From positions 1,488,001-1,552,000 of the forward strand of contig NZ_CP090347.1 in assembly GCF_021398715.1 (NCBI RefSeq): 64,000 bases of DNA. The letters run 5' to 3'. This document shows positions 25,001 through 33,287 of the stretch, in pieces. Source of the DNA: Microbacterium binotii. Lineage in GTDB: Bacteria > Actinomycetota > Actinomycetes > Actinomycetales > Microbacteriaceae. The notes beneath the pieces were generated by a model. That model made no database searches. It had not been told where the DNA came from and saw only the letters and a program-made list of their open reading frames with translations. Made by a program: the position numbers and the translations under genes. Numbering within the stretch: the stretch's first letter is position 1; each line of letters starts with the position of its first letter.

Positions 25001-26523
25001 CCGTCGCGCGTACGTGGTCGATCGCGCTCAACGGGCTCGAGGGCGCCCTCGTCGAGGTCGAGGCCGATGTCAGCCAGCAGACCCCCGAGTTCCGCATCAT
25101 CGGACTCGGCGACCGCGCGCTCGGCGAGGCTGTGCAGCGTGTGCACAACGCGTGTGCGAACTCAGGCCTCCCGTTGCCACGTCGCCGCCTCACGGTCAAC
25201 CTCTCGCCGGCGAGCCTGCCCAAACATGGATCCGGCTTCGACGTCGCGATCGCGATCGCCGCGCTCTCCGCGGACGGCGGAATGGATGCGGCGTCGGTCG
25301 CCGCCACGGTGCATATCGGTGAGCTGGGGCTGGACGGACGGTTACGACCCGTTGCGGGAGTGCTCCCCGCCGTGGTCGCCGCGGCGCGTGCCGGACGCCG
25401 CAGGGTCATCGTGCCCGCGGCGAACGGCGAGGAGGCACAGCTCGTGACGGGCATCGAGGTGCTCCCGGCCGCGACGCTGGCGGAAGTCGCCGCGCGGCAC
25501 GGCGCAGACGTGGTCGTTCCCGACGTAGCCCCGCCGATGCGCGCCGCGACGGCGGAGGAGGAGCATGAACGACTGGACCTGTCGGACGTCATCGGTCAGC
25601 GCGAGGCAGTCGAGGCACTCGTCGTGGCCGCGGCGGGTGGGCATCACCTGCTGATGAGCGGGCCGCCCGGAGCCGGCAAGACGATGCTCGCGCGGCGCCT
25701 GCCGGGCATCCTGCCTCCGCTCGACCGCGATGCGGCGCTCGCTGTGGCATCGATCCGGTCGTTGTCCGGCGAGGCCGTGACCGCGCTCACCCGCATCCCG
25801 CCACTGGAGGCGCCGCACCATACAGCCAGCGTCGCGGCGCTCGTCGGGGGAGGGTCCCGCGTCATCCGGCCCGGTGCGATCGCCCGTGCCAGCGAAGGCG
25901 TGCTGTTCCTCGATGAGGCGGGAGAGTTTCCCGCGAGCGTCCTCGACGCACTGCGACAGCCGCTCGAGCGGGGCGACATCCATATTCACCGTTCGGGGGT
26001 GAGCGTGCGTTATCCCGCGCGATTCCAGCTCGTTCTCGCCACCAACCCCTGTCCTTGCGGCAACTACGGGGTGCGGGGAGCGACGTGCGAGTGCCCGCCG
26101 GCCGCGATCCGCCGCTACCTCGGGCGGCTGTCGGGTCCGCTGCTGGATCGTGTGGACATCGATCTTCCGATGCGCCGCGTCGTGGCGGTGGGCGCCGACG
26201 CCGCGGTCGGGCGCGTCTCGACAGCGGATGCGGCGAGACGGGTGGCGGATGCGCGTGCGCGCACCGTGGAGCGATTGGCGCGGACGCCCTGGCGGCGCAA
26301 CGTCGACGTGCCGGGCCGTTGGCTCCGCGAAGGGCCCTCTGCGCCACCCACCGCGGTGCGGGCGCCGCTCGACGCGGCGCTCGAACGCGGCCAGCTGACC
26401 CTGCGCGGCTACGACCGCGTCCTACGGCTCGCGTGGACATTGGCTGATCTCGGGCAGCGTTCCGTTCCGACGCAGGAGGACATCGGCCGAGCCCTCTTCA
26501 TGAAGCGCGGCATCGCCGCATGA
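24997..26523 (+). CDS. comM: YifB/ComM family Mg chelatase-like AAA ATPase
   Basis: A 508-residue AAA+ protein. The N-terminal domain starts ARTWSIALNGLEGALVEVEA; the ATPase part has Walker A SGPPGAGKTML, Walker B VLFLDEAGEF and a conserved NPCPCGNYG segment. ComM in naturally transformable bacteria is a helicase that promotes branch migration of imported DNA. The ATG overlaps the yraN stop; dprA in turn starts on its stop codon, making a coupled trio. Confidence 0.95.
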   Translation: MTVARTWSIALNGLEGALVEVEADVSQQTPEFRIIGLGDRALGEAVQRVHNACANSGLPLPRRRLTVNLSPASLPKHGSGFDVAIAIAALSADGGMDAASVAATVHIGELGLDGRLRPVAGVLPAVVAAARAGRRRVIVPAANGEEAQLVTGIEVLPAATLAEVAARHGADVVVPDVAPPMRAATAEEEHERLDLSDVIGQREAVEALVVAAAGGHHLLMSGPPGAGKTMLARRLPGILPPLDRDAALAVASIRSLSGEAVTALTRIPPLEAPHHTASVAALVGGGSRVIRPGAIARASEGVLFLDEAGEFPASVLDALRQPLERGDIHIHRSGVSVRYPARFQLVLATNPCPCGNYGVRGATCECPPAAIRRYLGRLSGPLLDRVDIDLPMRRVVAVGADAAVGRVSTADAARRVADARARTVERLARTPWRRNVDVPGRWLREGPSAPPTAVRAPLDAALERGQLTLRGYDRVLRLAWTLADLGQRSVPTQEDIGRALFMKRGIAA

Positions 26524-27680
26524 ACGTCCACGCCGTGGTGGAGAGCATGCTCCCGATGCTGGGGGAGCGGGCCACGCCGGAGCTGGCCGCCCGCGTCTTC
26601 TGGAGCGGCGTGGCAGAACCCGGCGACGCGCTGGCGGGAGCGCTGCTGGCGCGGGTGCCGGCGGAGACCGCGCTGCGCGTCGCCTCGCACGCCGCGGAGA
26701 TCCAGCGCATCACCGGTGCCGGGGCGCGTGCGGCCGCGGATGCGGCGGCACGCTGGCGTCCTCGGCTGCGGGACGACCTCCTGACCGACCCCCTCGAGCG
26801 GGCCGAACGCTCGCGGGTGACGATCCTCGTCCCGACGGACCCGGAGTGGCCCGAGGCGCTCGACGATCTGGGCGATCACGCTCCGATCGCCTTGTGGGTC
26901 CGCGGCGCCCCTGATGCGCTCCGTGCGCCGTCCATCGCCCTCGTCGGCGCGCGGGCGGCGACCGCCTACGGCGAGCACGTGGCGGCCGAACTCGCTGCGG
27001 GAGTCGTCGCGGCAGGCGTCTCGGTCGTCTCTGGCGCCGCCTACGGCATCGACGGCGCGGCCCATCGCAGCGCTCTGGCCACCCGTTCCGGCTCGACCGT
27101 CGCGGTCCTCGCCGGCGGCTGTGATCGCTCCTATCCTGCCGGGCATGAACGGATGTTGGAGCGGATCGCCGCCACAGCGGCGGTGGTCGCCGAGGTGCCC
27201 TGTGGTGCGGCGCCGACCAAGTGGCGGTTCCTCGCGCGGAATCGCCTCATCGCGGCCCTGTCGCTCGCGACGATCGTCGTCGAGGCGGGCGCGCGAAGCG
27301 GTTCGTTGAACACGGCTGGGCACGCGGCGTCGCTAGGTCGCCCCCTGGGCGCCGTGCCCGGGCCGGTCACGAGCGCGGCCTCGATCGGATGCCACCGGCT
27401 CCTCCGCGAGTTCGACGCGGTCTGCGTCACGGATGCGGCCGAGGCTCGGGAGCTCGCCGGCCTCGGGATGGCGCGGCCGCTCGTGGTGCCCGGTGCGCGA
27501 ACGGACGAGCGGACGCGCATTCGAGACGCGCTGAGCCCGCGAGTGGGGCGCGATGCGGCCGAGCTCGCGGCGCGGTCGGGGCTCGCGACCGCGGAGGTCG
27601 AGGCGATCCTGGGCGTCATGCTTCTGGAAGGGTCCGTCGTGGGCGTCGACGGCGGGTGGCGACGCCGCGCCGGACGTTGA
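26520..27680 (+). CDS. dprA: DNA-processing protein DprA
   Basis: A 386-residue protein that protects incoming single-stranded DNA and loads RecA in natural transformation. The Rossmann-like core contains IALVGARAATAYGEHVA, VSGAAYGIDGAAHRSAL and GSLNTAGHAASLGRPLGAVPGP. A C-terminal winged-helix (DAAELAARSGLATAEVEAIL region) is typical of DprA. The start overlaps the comM stop as ATGA. Confidence 0.95.
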   Translation: MNVHAVVESMLPMLGERATPELAARVFWSGVAEPGDALAGALLARVPAETALRVASHAAEIQRITGAGARAAADAAARWRPRLRDDLLTDPLERAERSRVTILVPTDPEWPEALDDLGDHAPIALWVRGAPDALRAPSIALVGARAATAYGEHVAAELAAGVVAAGVSVVSGAAYGIDGAAHRSALATRSGSTVAVLAGGCDRSYPAGHERMLERIAATAAVVAEVPCGAAPTKWRFLARNRLIAALSLATIVVEAGARSGSLNTAGHAASLGRPLGAVPGPVTSAASIGCHRLLREFDAVCVTDAAEARELAGLGMARPLVVPGARTDERTRIRDALSPRVGRDAAELAARSGLATAEVEAILGVMLLEGSVVGVDGGWRRRAGR

Positions 27681-27684
27681 CTGG

Positions 27685-27690
27685 CAAGCT
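27685..27690 (+). promoter_or_regulatory. Leaderless-type -10 box for xerC
   Basis: CAAGCT ends exactly six bases before the ATG of xerC, with no ribosome-binding site. The match to a consensus -10 is moderate. Confidence 0.4.
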
Positions 27691-27696
27691 GGCGGC

Positions 27697-28599
27697 ATGA
27701 TGTTGGCCGCTGCGATCGAGGCATGGTGCGATCACCTCGCGGACGTACGTCGCCTTTCGCCGGCGACCGTACGGGCGTACGGGGCGGACCTGCGTGACTT
27801 CGCCGCGCTGTCCGGGGTCGAACAGGTCGAGAGTGCGGATCTGGAGGAGCTGCGAGAGTGGCTCTGGAAGGCGACGAACCGCGGTGACAGCCGCGCCACG
27901 ATCGCCCGGCGCACCGCATCCGCCCGGGGCTTCTTCGGCTGGGCGCGCGAGCAGGGGATCATCACCGTGGACCCGAGCCTGCGTCTCATCGCGCCCAAGC
28001 GCGGCCGCACACTTCCCGCAGTCGCGAGCGCGCCCGCGCTGGGCGAGATGCTCGGCGCGATGGCGCGCGACAGCGCTGATGGCGACCCTGTCGTGTTGCG
28101 GGACCGGGCCGTGCTCGAACTGCTCTACGGCGCCGCTCTGCGCGTGTCGGAGCTGTGCGCACTGCGGAGCCGGGATCTCGACCGCGAGCGTCGCACCGTG
28201 CGCGTGACCGGCAAAGGAAACAAGGAACGCGTCGTCCCCTACGGGGCGCCGGCGGACGAGGCGGTCGCCGCCTATCTCGTCCGTGCGCGACCCGTCCTCT
28301 CGGCCCGTGCCGGTGATGATCGGTCGGATGCTCTTTTCCTCGGTGTGAGAGGGCGCGCTCTGGGCCCACGCAGTGTGTACGACCTCGTCGCGCGTACCGT
28401 CGGTCCCGTCATCGGAAGGGCCGCGGGCCCCCACGCCCTGCGGCACTCTGCCGCGACGCATCTGCTGGACGGCGGAGCCGATCTGCGCGCCGTCCAGGAG
28501 ATGCTCGGGCATGCGAACCTCGGCACCACGCAGATCTACACGCACGTCTCGCATGAGCGACTCGCGGCGACCTACCGACAAGCCCATCCACGGGCATGA
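27697..28599 (+). CDS. xerC: Tyrosine recombinase XerC
   Basis: A 300-residue site-specific recombinase of the XerC/D type that resolves chromosome dimers at dif. The N-terminal SAM-like domain precedes the catalytic domain with R149 (ALRVSEL), H246 and R249 in HALRHSAATHLLDGG, H272 in MLGHANLGTTQIYTHV and nucleophile Y281. All catalytic residues are intact. It follows dprA by 16 bases, the usual actinobacterial arrangement, which favours XerC over a mobile integrase. Confidence 0.94.
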   Translation: MMLAAAIEAWCDHLADVRRLSPATVRAYGADLRDFAALSGVEQVESADLEELREWLWKATNRGDSRATIARRTASARGFFGWAREQGIITVDPSLRLIAPKRGRTLPAVASAPALGEMLGAMARDSADGDPVVLRDRAVLELLYGAALRVSELCALRSRDLDRERRTVRVTGKGNKERVVPYGAPADEAVAAYLVRARPVLSARAGDDRSDALFLGVRGRALGPRSVYDLVARTVGPVIGRAAGPHALRHSAATHLLDGGADLRAVQEMLGHANLGTTQIYTHVSHERLAATYRQAHPRA

Positions 28600-28619
28600 C
28601 GCAGAACCCGCACGGCGCG

Positions 28620-28625
28620 TACCGT
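28620..28625 (+). promoter_or_regulatory. Leaderless-type -10 box for the DUF3060 lipoprotein gene
   Basis: TACCGT ends exactly six bases before the ATG at 28632. It supports that start over the upstream ATG that overlaps the xerC stop. Confidence 0.45.
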
Positions 28626-28631
28626 GAAGGC

Positions 28632-29207
28632 ATGACACCGCGCCGACTGGGCCAGATCGCGATCCTCGTCGCCGCCGCGGCGGTACTGACCGGATGCGGT
28701 GTCGTCGCCGGCCCCCGACAGACGGTTCTTCCGGAGCCGCCGAACACAGCGCCGTCGGCTTCGTCCGCACCCGCTGGCTCGCCGACGTCCTCGCCGTCGG
28801 CGCCGTCACCGGGAGCGGACGGGCAGCAGGTGCTCTGCGGCAGTGGGACGACGGAGATCTCCGGAGCCGACCGGGACGTCGCGCTGACCGGCGAGTGCGT
28901 GAGTGTGATGATCGGGGGAACCGGGCTGCGCGTGGACGCGACTCAGGCGGCACTCGGCGTCGTCCAGCTCTCCGGTGATCGCAACGACCTGCGCGCATCG
29001 GACATCTCAGACCTCTCCGTGGGAGGGCAGGACAACGTCGTCGATGCGGGAACGCTGTCGACGGTGTCGCTCAACGGAGACCGCAACGCGCTCACGGCAG
29101 CGGGCTTCGGCGCGCTGGTCGTGTCCGGGAACGACAACACGGTGCACGCTGACAGTCAGGGGGCGGTGACCGACAACGGTCAGCGCAACACGGTCACCGG
29201 TCGCTGA
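28632..29207 (+). CDS. DUF3060 family lipoprotein
   Basis: A 191-residue exported lipoprotein. The signal has Arg-Arg, an Ala/Val-rich core and lipobox LTGC with C22, then a Pro/Ser/Ala-rich linker of about 45 residues. The mature domain has repeated short beta units such as LSGDRNDL, VGGQDNVV, LNGDRNAL and VSGNDNTV, a parallel-beta pattern typical of DUF3060 proteins. An alternative ATG 12 codons upstream overlaps the xerC stop. It converges with the M23 gene two bases away. Function unknown. Confidence 0.8.
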   Translation: MTPRRLGQIAILVAAAAVLTGCGVVAGPRQTVLPEPPNTAPSASSAPAGSPTSSPSAPSPGADGQQVLCGSGTTEISGADRDVALTGECVSVMIGGTGLRVDATQAALGVVQLSGDRNDLRASDISDLSVGGQDNVVDAGTLSTVSLNGDRNALTAAGFGALVVSGNDNTVHADSQGAVTDNGQRNTVTGR

Positions 29208-29209
29208 GC

Positions 29210-29737
29210 TCAGCAGCACGGCAGCAGCACCGCGCGCGGCACTCCGCCCAGCAGGAGCAGCGGGTTGACGTACACGCCGTCTCGGCGCGCGCCGAGATGG
29301 AGAGCACCGTGTGCGGCGTGCCCGCCGTCGGCGAGCGTACCCACGACGTCGCCGGCGCTCAGCCTCGTTCCCGGCGCCAGAGAAGTGGCGACGGGCTCGA
29401 GCGTGCTCACCAGGCCGTCGCCGTGGTCGATCGTGACGATGGGGCGATCGACCACGACTCCGGCGAACAGGATCACACCGTCGCCGGGGGCGACGACGGT
29501 GTCGGTGCCGGCCTCGATGTCGATCCCACGATGGCCGGCCGCGTAGTCGTGGGCGGGTTGCCGGTAGGGCTCGACCACGCGCCCCAGGACGGGCCAGGTC
29601 CACGAGTGCGCCGTGTCCGCAGCGCCCGCGCCGGCTGAGGTGCCAGGAGACCACGTCGCCACGGCAGACGGTGTCGCCAGCGCGGCGACGGCGATGGCGA
29701 CGGCGGCGGAGCGGCGGATGCGGGTGAGGACGGACAT
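29210..29737 (-). CDS. Secreted M23 (LytM-like) domain protein, probably catalytically degenerate
   Basis: A 175-residue exported protein with an N-terminal Sec signal (cut probably after about residue 28) and an M23 fold: GRVVEPYRQPAHDYAAGHRGIDI gives zinc ligands H69 and D73. The second motif, normally HxH, reads A145-L146-H147, so the third zinc ligand is kept but the catalytic His is replaced by Ala. LytM proteins lacking this residue usually act as regulators or scaffolds of cell-wall hydrolases. It lies immediately before the divergent rpsB leader. Confidence 0.85.
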   Translation of the reverse strand: MSVLTRIRRSAAVAIAVAALATPSAVATWSPGTSAGAGAADTAHSWTWPVLGRVVEPYRQPAHDYAAGHRGIDIEAGTDTVVAPGDGVILFAGVVVDRPIVTIDHGDGLVSTLEPVATSLAPGTRLSAGDVVGTLADGGHAAHGALHLGARRDGVYVNPLLLLGGVPRAVLLPCC

Positions 29738-29864
29738 GCCTTCACCGTGCCCGGGAACGGGACGCGCGTGGGTCGCGGAGCCGCTGGTGGGGACGGCTCA
29801 CCCGGGTGCGAGATCGGGGGAGGAGACATCGGTCGGCCGCATCATGTGGTGGGCCGGCGGCTGA

Positions 29865-30035
29865 TACACTTGAGGCGCACCTCGCATGTCGAGGTGACTC
29901 CGCGTGCCCAGAGCGGCTTCATCCGCGGCACATCCACCCGACGGTCCCGTCTTCGGACGGGCGGGTGCGTGCCGGGCACCAGGCTCGTCGACCGATCGGT
30001 TCGACGCGAACAACCGCAACAGAAGGAGAACGGCC
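29865..30035 (+). promoter_or_regulatory. rpsB promoter and structured leader
   Basis: TACACT (29865-29870) is the likely -10, with transcription near 29877. The leader of about 160 bases opens with the hairpin CACCTCG/CGAGGTG (29878-29884, 29890-29896), then has CCCGTC-TTCG-GACGGG (29946-29961), a six-base-pair stem capped by a stable UUCG tetraloop, and a further GGTGC/GCACC pairing. It ends in AGAAGGAGAACGGCC before the ATG. It fills the largest gene-free stretch in the window and may control uS2 synthesis. Confidence 0.5.
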
Positions 30036-30938
30036 ATGGCCGTCGTCACCATTCGCCAGCTGCTCGACAGCGGCGTCCACTTCGGACACCAGACCCGCCG
30101 GTGGAACCCGAAGGTCAAGCGCTTCATCCTCACGGAGCGCTCCGGCATCCACATCATCGACCTCCAGCAGTCCCTGTCGTACATCGACAAGGCGTACGAG
30201 TTCGTCAAGGAGACCGTCGCCCACGGTGGTACGGTCCTGTTCGTCGGCACCAAGAAGCAGGCGCAGGAAGTCATCGCCGAGCAGGCGACGCGCGTGGGTC
30301 AGCCCTACGTGAACCAGCGCTGGCTCGGTGGTCTGCTGACCAACTTCTCGACCGTCAGCAAGCGTCTTGCCCGCATGAAGGAGCTCGAGGAGCTCGACTT
30401 CGAGGACCCGGCGGCCAGCGGCTTCACCAAGAAGGAGCTGCTGCTCAAGAAGCGCGAGCTCGACAAGCTGCACAAGTCGCTCGGTGGTATCCGCAACCTC
30501 ACCAAGACGCCGTCGGCCATCTGGATCGTCGACGCCAAGCGCGAGCACCTCGCCGTCGATGAGGCCACCAAGCTGGGCATCCCTGTCATCGGCATCCTCG
30601 ACACGAACGCCGACCCGGACGAGTTCCAGTTCCCGATCCCCGGCAACGACGACGCGATCCGCTCCGTCTCGCTGCTGACCCGCATCATCGCGGACGCGGC
30701 CGCCGAGGGCCTGCAGCAGAAGCACAACCCCGAGTCCGGCGCCGAAGAGCCCCTGGCCGAGTGGGAGCGCGAGCTGCTCGAGCAGGGTGCCCCCGTCGCC
30801 GAGGGTGCGGACGCGGTCGTCGCATCGACCGAGTCCGCCGCGGACGCGGCAGGCGCCGAGGAGCAGGTCGAGGCCGTCGCCGCCGCTTCGGGCGAGAGCG
30901 TCGAGGCCGTCGCCGAGGCCGAGGCCACCGACAAGTAA
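30036..30938 (+). CDS. rpsB: Small ribosomal subunit protein uS2
   Basis: A 300-residue 30S protein. The core [20 protein letters not shown] and the later [19 protein letters not shown] are canonical. After about residue 225 there is an unusual long C-terminal tail, rich in Ala, Glu and Val ([20 protein letters not shown] and onward to EAEATDK). The ATG is set by AGAAGGAGAACGGCC. It is followed by a hairpin and tsf, the usual pairing with elongation factor Ts. Confidence 0.97.
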   Translation: MAVVTIRQLLDSGVHFGHQTRRWNPKVKRFILTERSGIHIIDLQQSLSYIDKAYEFVKETVAHGGTVLFVGTKKQAQEVIAEQATRVGQPYVNQRWLGGLLTNFSTVSKRLARMKELEELDFEDPAASGFTKKELLLKKRELDKLHKSLGGIRNLTKTPSAIWIVDAKREHLAVDEATKLGIPVIGILDTNADPDEFQFPIPGNDDAIRSVSLLTRIIADAAAEGLQQKHNPESGAEEPLAEWERELLEQGAPVAEGADAVVASTESAADAAGAEEQVEAVAAASGESVEAVAEAEATDK

Positions 30939-30962
30939 TCAGCGCGTCCCCTGGACCCGCTA

Positions 30963-30997
30963 CGATCGGCGCGGCCGCGAACCGGCCGCGCCGATCG
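30963..30997 (+). terminator. Perfect 15-bp hairpin between rpsB and tsf
   Basis: CGATCGGCGCGGCCG (30963-30977) pairs exactly with 30983-30997 across a five-base loop. It lacks a T-tract and sits in the middle of the intergenic region, so it may be an attenuator or processing site that sets rpsB/tsf ratios rather than a full stop. Confidence 0.7.
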
Positions 30998-31037
30998 GCA
31001 TCCGCGAGAACTCTCCCTACAGAAGGAGCCGCCACTC

Positions 31038-31865
31038 ATGGCAAACTTCACCATCGCCGACATCAAGGCTCTGCGCGAGCAGCTCGGCACGGGCATGGTC
31101 GACACCAAGAAGGCGCTCGAGGAAGCCGACGGCGACCTCGAGAAGGCCGTCGAGATCCTCCGCCTCAAGGGCGCGAAGGGCAACGCGAAGCGTGCGGACC
31201 GTTCGACCAGCGAGGGCCTCGTGGCCGCGCGCGAGGTCGACGGCAAGGTCACGCTCATCGAGCTGAACACCGAGACCGACTTCGTCGCCAAGAACGAGCG
31301 CTTCATCGCTCTGGCCGACAAGGTCGTCGAGGCCGCCGCCGCCGTCTCCGCCGACTCCGTCGAGGCTGCGCTGGCCGCACCGGTGGACGGCAAGACCGTC
31401 GAGCAGCTCATCTCCGATGAGGCCGCGATCATCGGCGAGAAGGTCGAACTGCGTCGTGTGCGCACCCTCTCGGGCGACCACGCCGAGGTCTACCTGCACA
31501 AGACCAGCAAGGACCTGCCGCCGCAGGTCGGCGTCGTCCTGATCTACTCGGGTGACGACGCGGAGACCGCTCGCAGCATTGCGCAGCACATCTCGTTCGC
31601 CAACCCCTCCTACCTGTCCCGCGACGACGTGCCCGAGGCCGACGTCGAGAAGGAGCGCGAGATCGTCACCGAGATCTCCCGCAACGAGGGCAAGCCCGAG
31701 GCCGCGCTGCCGAAGATCGTCGAGGGCCGCGTGAACGCGTTCTTCAAGCAGGTCGCCCTGCTCGACCAGGACTACGCGCGCGACAACAAGCTGTCCGTCG
31801 CGAAGGTCGCCTCCGACGCGGGGCTGACCCTCACGGACTTCGCCCGCTTCAAGGTCGGCGCGTAA
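31038..31865 (+). CDS. tsf: Elongation factor Ts
   Basis: A 275-residue guanine-nucleotide exchange factor for EF-Tu. The N-terminal UBA-like part reads [20 protein letters not shown] and the core has [16 protein letters not shown], both diagnostic. The ATG follows AGAAGGAGCCGCC. It lies 99 bases after rpsB, with a strong hairpin between them, and is followed by a terminator. Confidence 0.98.
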   Translation: MANFTIADIKALREQLGTGMVDTKKALEEADGDLEKAVEILRLKGAKGNAKRADRSTSEGLVAAREVDGKVTLIELNTETDFVAKNERFIALADKVVEAAAAVSADSVEAALAAPVDGKTVEQLISDEAAIIGEKVELRRVRTLSGDHAEVYLHKTSKDLPPQVGVVLIYSGDDAETARSIAQHISFANPSYLSRDDVPEADVEKEREIVTEISRNEGKPEAALPKIVEGRVNAFFKQVALLDQDYARDNKLSVAKVASDAGLTLTDFARFKVGA

Positions 31866-31871
31866 GTCGCT

Positions 31872-31907
31872 CGAAAGGCCCGCATCGTCGTCGGTGCGGG
31901 CCTTTCG
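31872..31907 (+). terminator. tsf terminator
   Basis: A 13-bp perfect stem CGAAAGGCCCGCA (31872-31884) and TGCGGGCCTTTCG (31895-31907), with a ten-base loop, starting six bases after the tsf stop. TAGTTT (31915-31920) just beyond is the probable pyrH -10. Confidence 0.85.
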
Positions 31908-31946
31908 CATGCCGTAGTTTTGACCAGACGAGAAGAGGACGCACAC

Positions 31947-32663
31947 ATGGACGAATCGACCGGGCGCCGTCGCGTCCTTCTGAAGCTCTCCGGGGAGGCC
32001 TTCGGGGCCGGCTCTCTGGGGGTCAACCCCGACATCGTGAGCCAGATCGCTCGGGAGATCGCCGCGGCGGTCGACGAGGTCGAGATCGCGATCGTCGTCG
32101 GTGGCGGCAACTTCTTCCGAGGCGCCGAGCTCAGCCAGCGCGGCATGGACCGCGGTCGAGCGGACTACATGGGCATGCTCGGCACCGTCATGAACGCGCT
32201 CGCCCTGCAGGATTTCCTGGAGCAGGCGGGCGCCGCGACCCGCGTCCAATCCGCGATCGAGATGACGCAGGTCGCGGAGCCGTACATCCCGCGTCGCGCC
32301 CAGCGTCACATGGCCAAGGGAAGGGTCGTGATCTTCGGTGCGGGAGCCGGGCTCCCATACTTCTCCACCGACACCGTCGCGGCCCAGCGTGCCCTCGAAA
32401 TCGGTGCCGACGAGGTTCTCGTCGCGAAGAACGGTGTGGACGGGGTCTACACCGCCGACCCCAACAAGGACTCGTCGGCGGTCAAGCTCGACCGGATCAC
32501 CTACAACGACGCGCTGGTGCAGGGACTCAAGGTGGTCGACTCCACGGCCTTCAGCCTCTGCATGGACAACCGCATCGACATGCGTGTGTTCGGGATGGAG
32601 CCGGCGGGCAACGTCACCCGCGCGCTGCGCGGCGACGAGATCGGCACGCTCGTCACGGCGTGA
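31947..32663 (+). CDS. pyrH: UMP kinase
   Basis: A 238-residue bacterial UMP kinase of the amino-acid-kinase fold, making UDP from UMP. Motifs [26 protein letters not shown] and [19 protein letters not shown] are diagnostic. The start ATG is chosen because it follows GAGAAGAGGACG and a TAGTTT -10; a TTG nine codons upstream gives a non-conserved extension. It is followed by frr after 63 bases, the usual pairing. Confidence 0.96.
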   Translation: MDESTGRRRVLLKLSGEAFGAGSLGVNPDIVSQIAREIAAAVDEVEIAIVVGGGNFFRGAELSQRGMDRGRADYMGMLGTVMNALALQDFLEQAGAATRVQSAIEMTQVAEPYIPRRAQRHMAKGRVVIFGAGAGLPYFSTDTVAAQRALEIGADEVLVAKNGVDGVYTADPNKDSSAVKLDRITYNDALVQGLKVVDSTAFSLCMDNRIDMRVFGMEPAGNVTRALRGDEIGTLVTA

Positions 32664-32691
32664 CCTCCGCGTGCGGGGCCCACCCCGCCAC

Positions 32692-32697
32692 TAGACT
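32692..32697 (+). promoter_or_regulatory. -10 box for frr
   Basis: TAGACT lies 29 bases upstream of the frr GTG, so this transcript would carry a leader of about 23 bases with the ribosome-binding site GAGGGAG. Confidence 0.5.
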
Positions 32698-32726
32698 CGA
32701 AAACTGCTGGATATGAGGGAGTTACC

Positions 32727-33281
32727 GTGATCGCCGATGTGCTGACCGAAACCGCCGGACGTATGGAACGGGCCGTGGAAGCGGCCAAGGAAGACTTCTC
32801 GACCGTCCGAACCGGGCGCGCCAACCCGCAGCTGTTCCAGAAGCTGAGCGTGGAGTACTACGGCACCCCGACGCCGCTCGCGCAGCTGGCATCGCTCAAC
32901 AACCCGGAGGCGCGCACGATCATCGTGACGCCCTACGACAAGTCGGCGCTGAAGGCGATCGAGCAGGCGATCCGCGACATGCCCAACCTCGGAGCCAACC
33001 CGACGAACGACGGCAACATCATCCGCGTCACGATGCCCGAGCTCACGCAGGATCGCCGCAAGGAGTACGTCAAGCTCGTGCGCAGCAAGGGCGAGGACGC
33101 GAAGGTGCATGTGCGCGGCATCCGTCGCAAGGCGAAGGACGAGCTCGACGCGCTCAAGTCCGAGGTCGGCGAGGACGAACTCGTGCGCGCGGAAAAGGAC
33201 CTCGACGCCCTGACGCGTTCGCACGTCGACGCGATCGACGAGGCGCTCAAGCGTAAAGAAGCCGAGCTCCTCGAGGTCTGA
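32727..33281 (+). CDS. frr: Ribosome recycling factor
   Basis: A 184-residue factor that with EF-G splits post-termination ribosomes. Domain I helices carry [20 protein letters not shown] and the C-terminal [20 protein letters not shown]; domain II is intact. Length is typical. The GTG has a GAGGGAG ribosome-binding site. cdsA begins seven bases after its stop. Confidence 0.97.
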   Translation: MIADVLTETAGRMERAVEAAKEDFSTVRTGRANPQLFQKLSVEYYGTPTPLAQLASLNNPEARTIIVTPYDKSALKAIEQAIRDMPNLGANPTNDGNIIRVTMPELTQDRRKEYVKLVRSKGEDAKVHVRGIRRKAKDELDALKSEVGEDELVRAEKDLDALTRSHVDAIDEALKRKEAELLEV

Positions 33282-33287
33282 CAAGGC

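Noticed and set aside
27697..28599. xerC as an integrase of a mobile element
   Set aside because: No attachment repeats, phage genes or composition change are seen, and the place after dprA is the normal one for chromosomal XerC.
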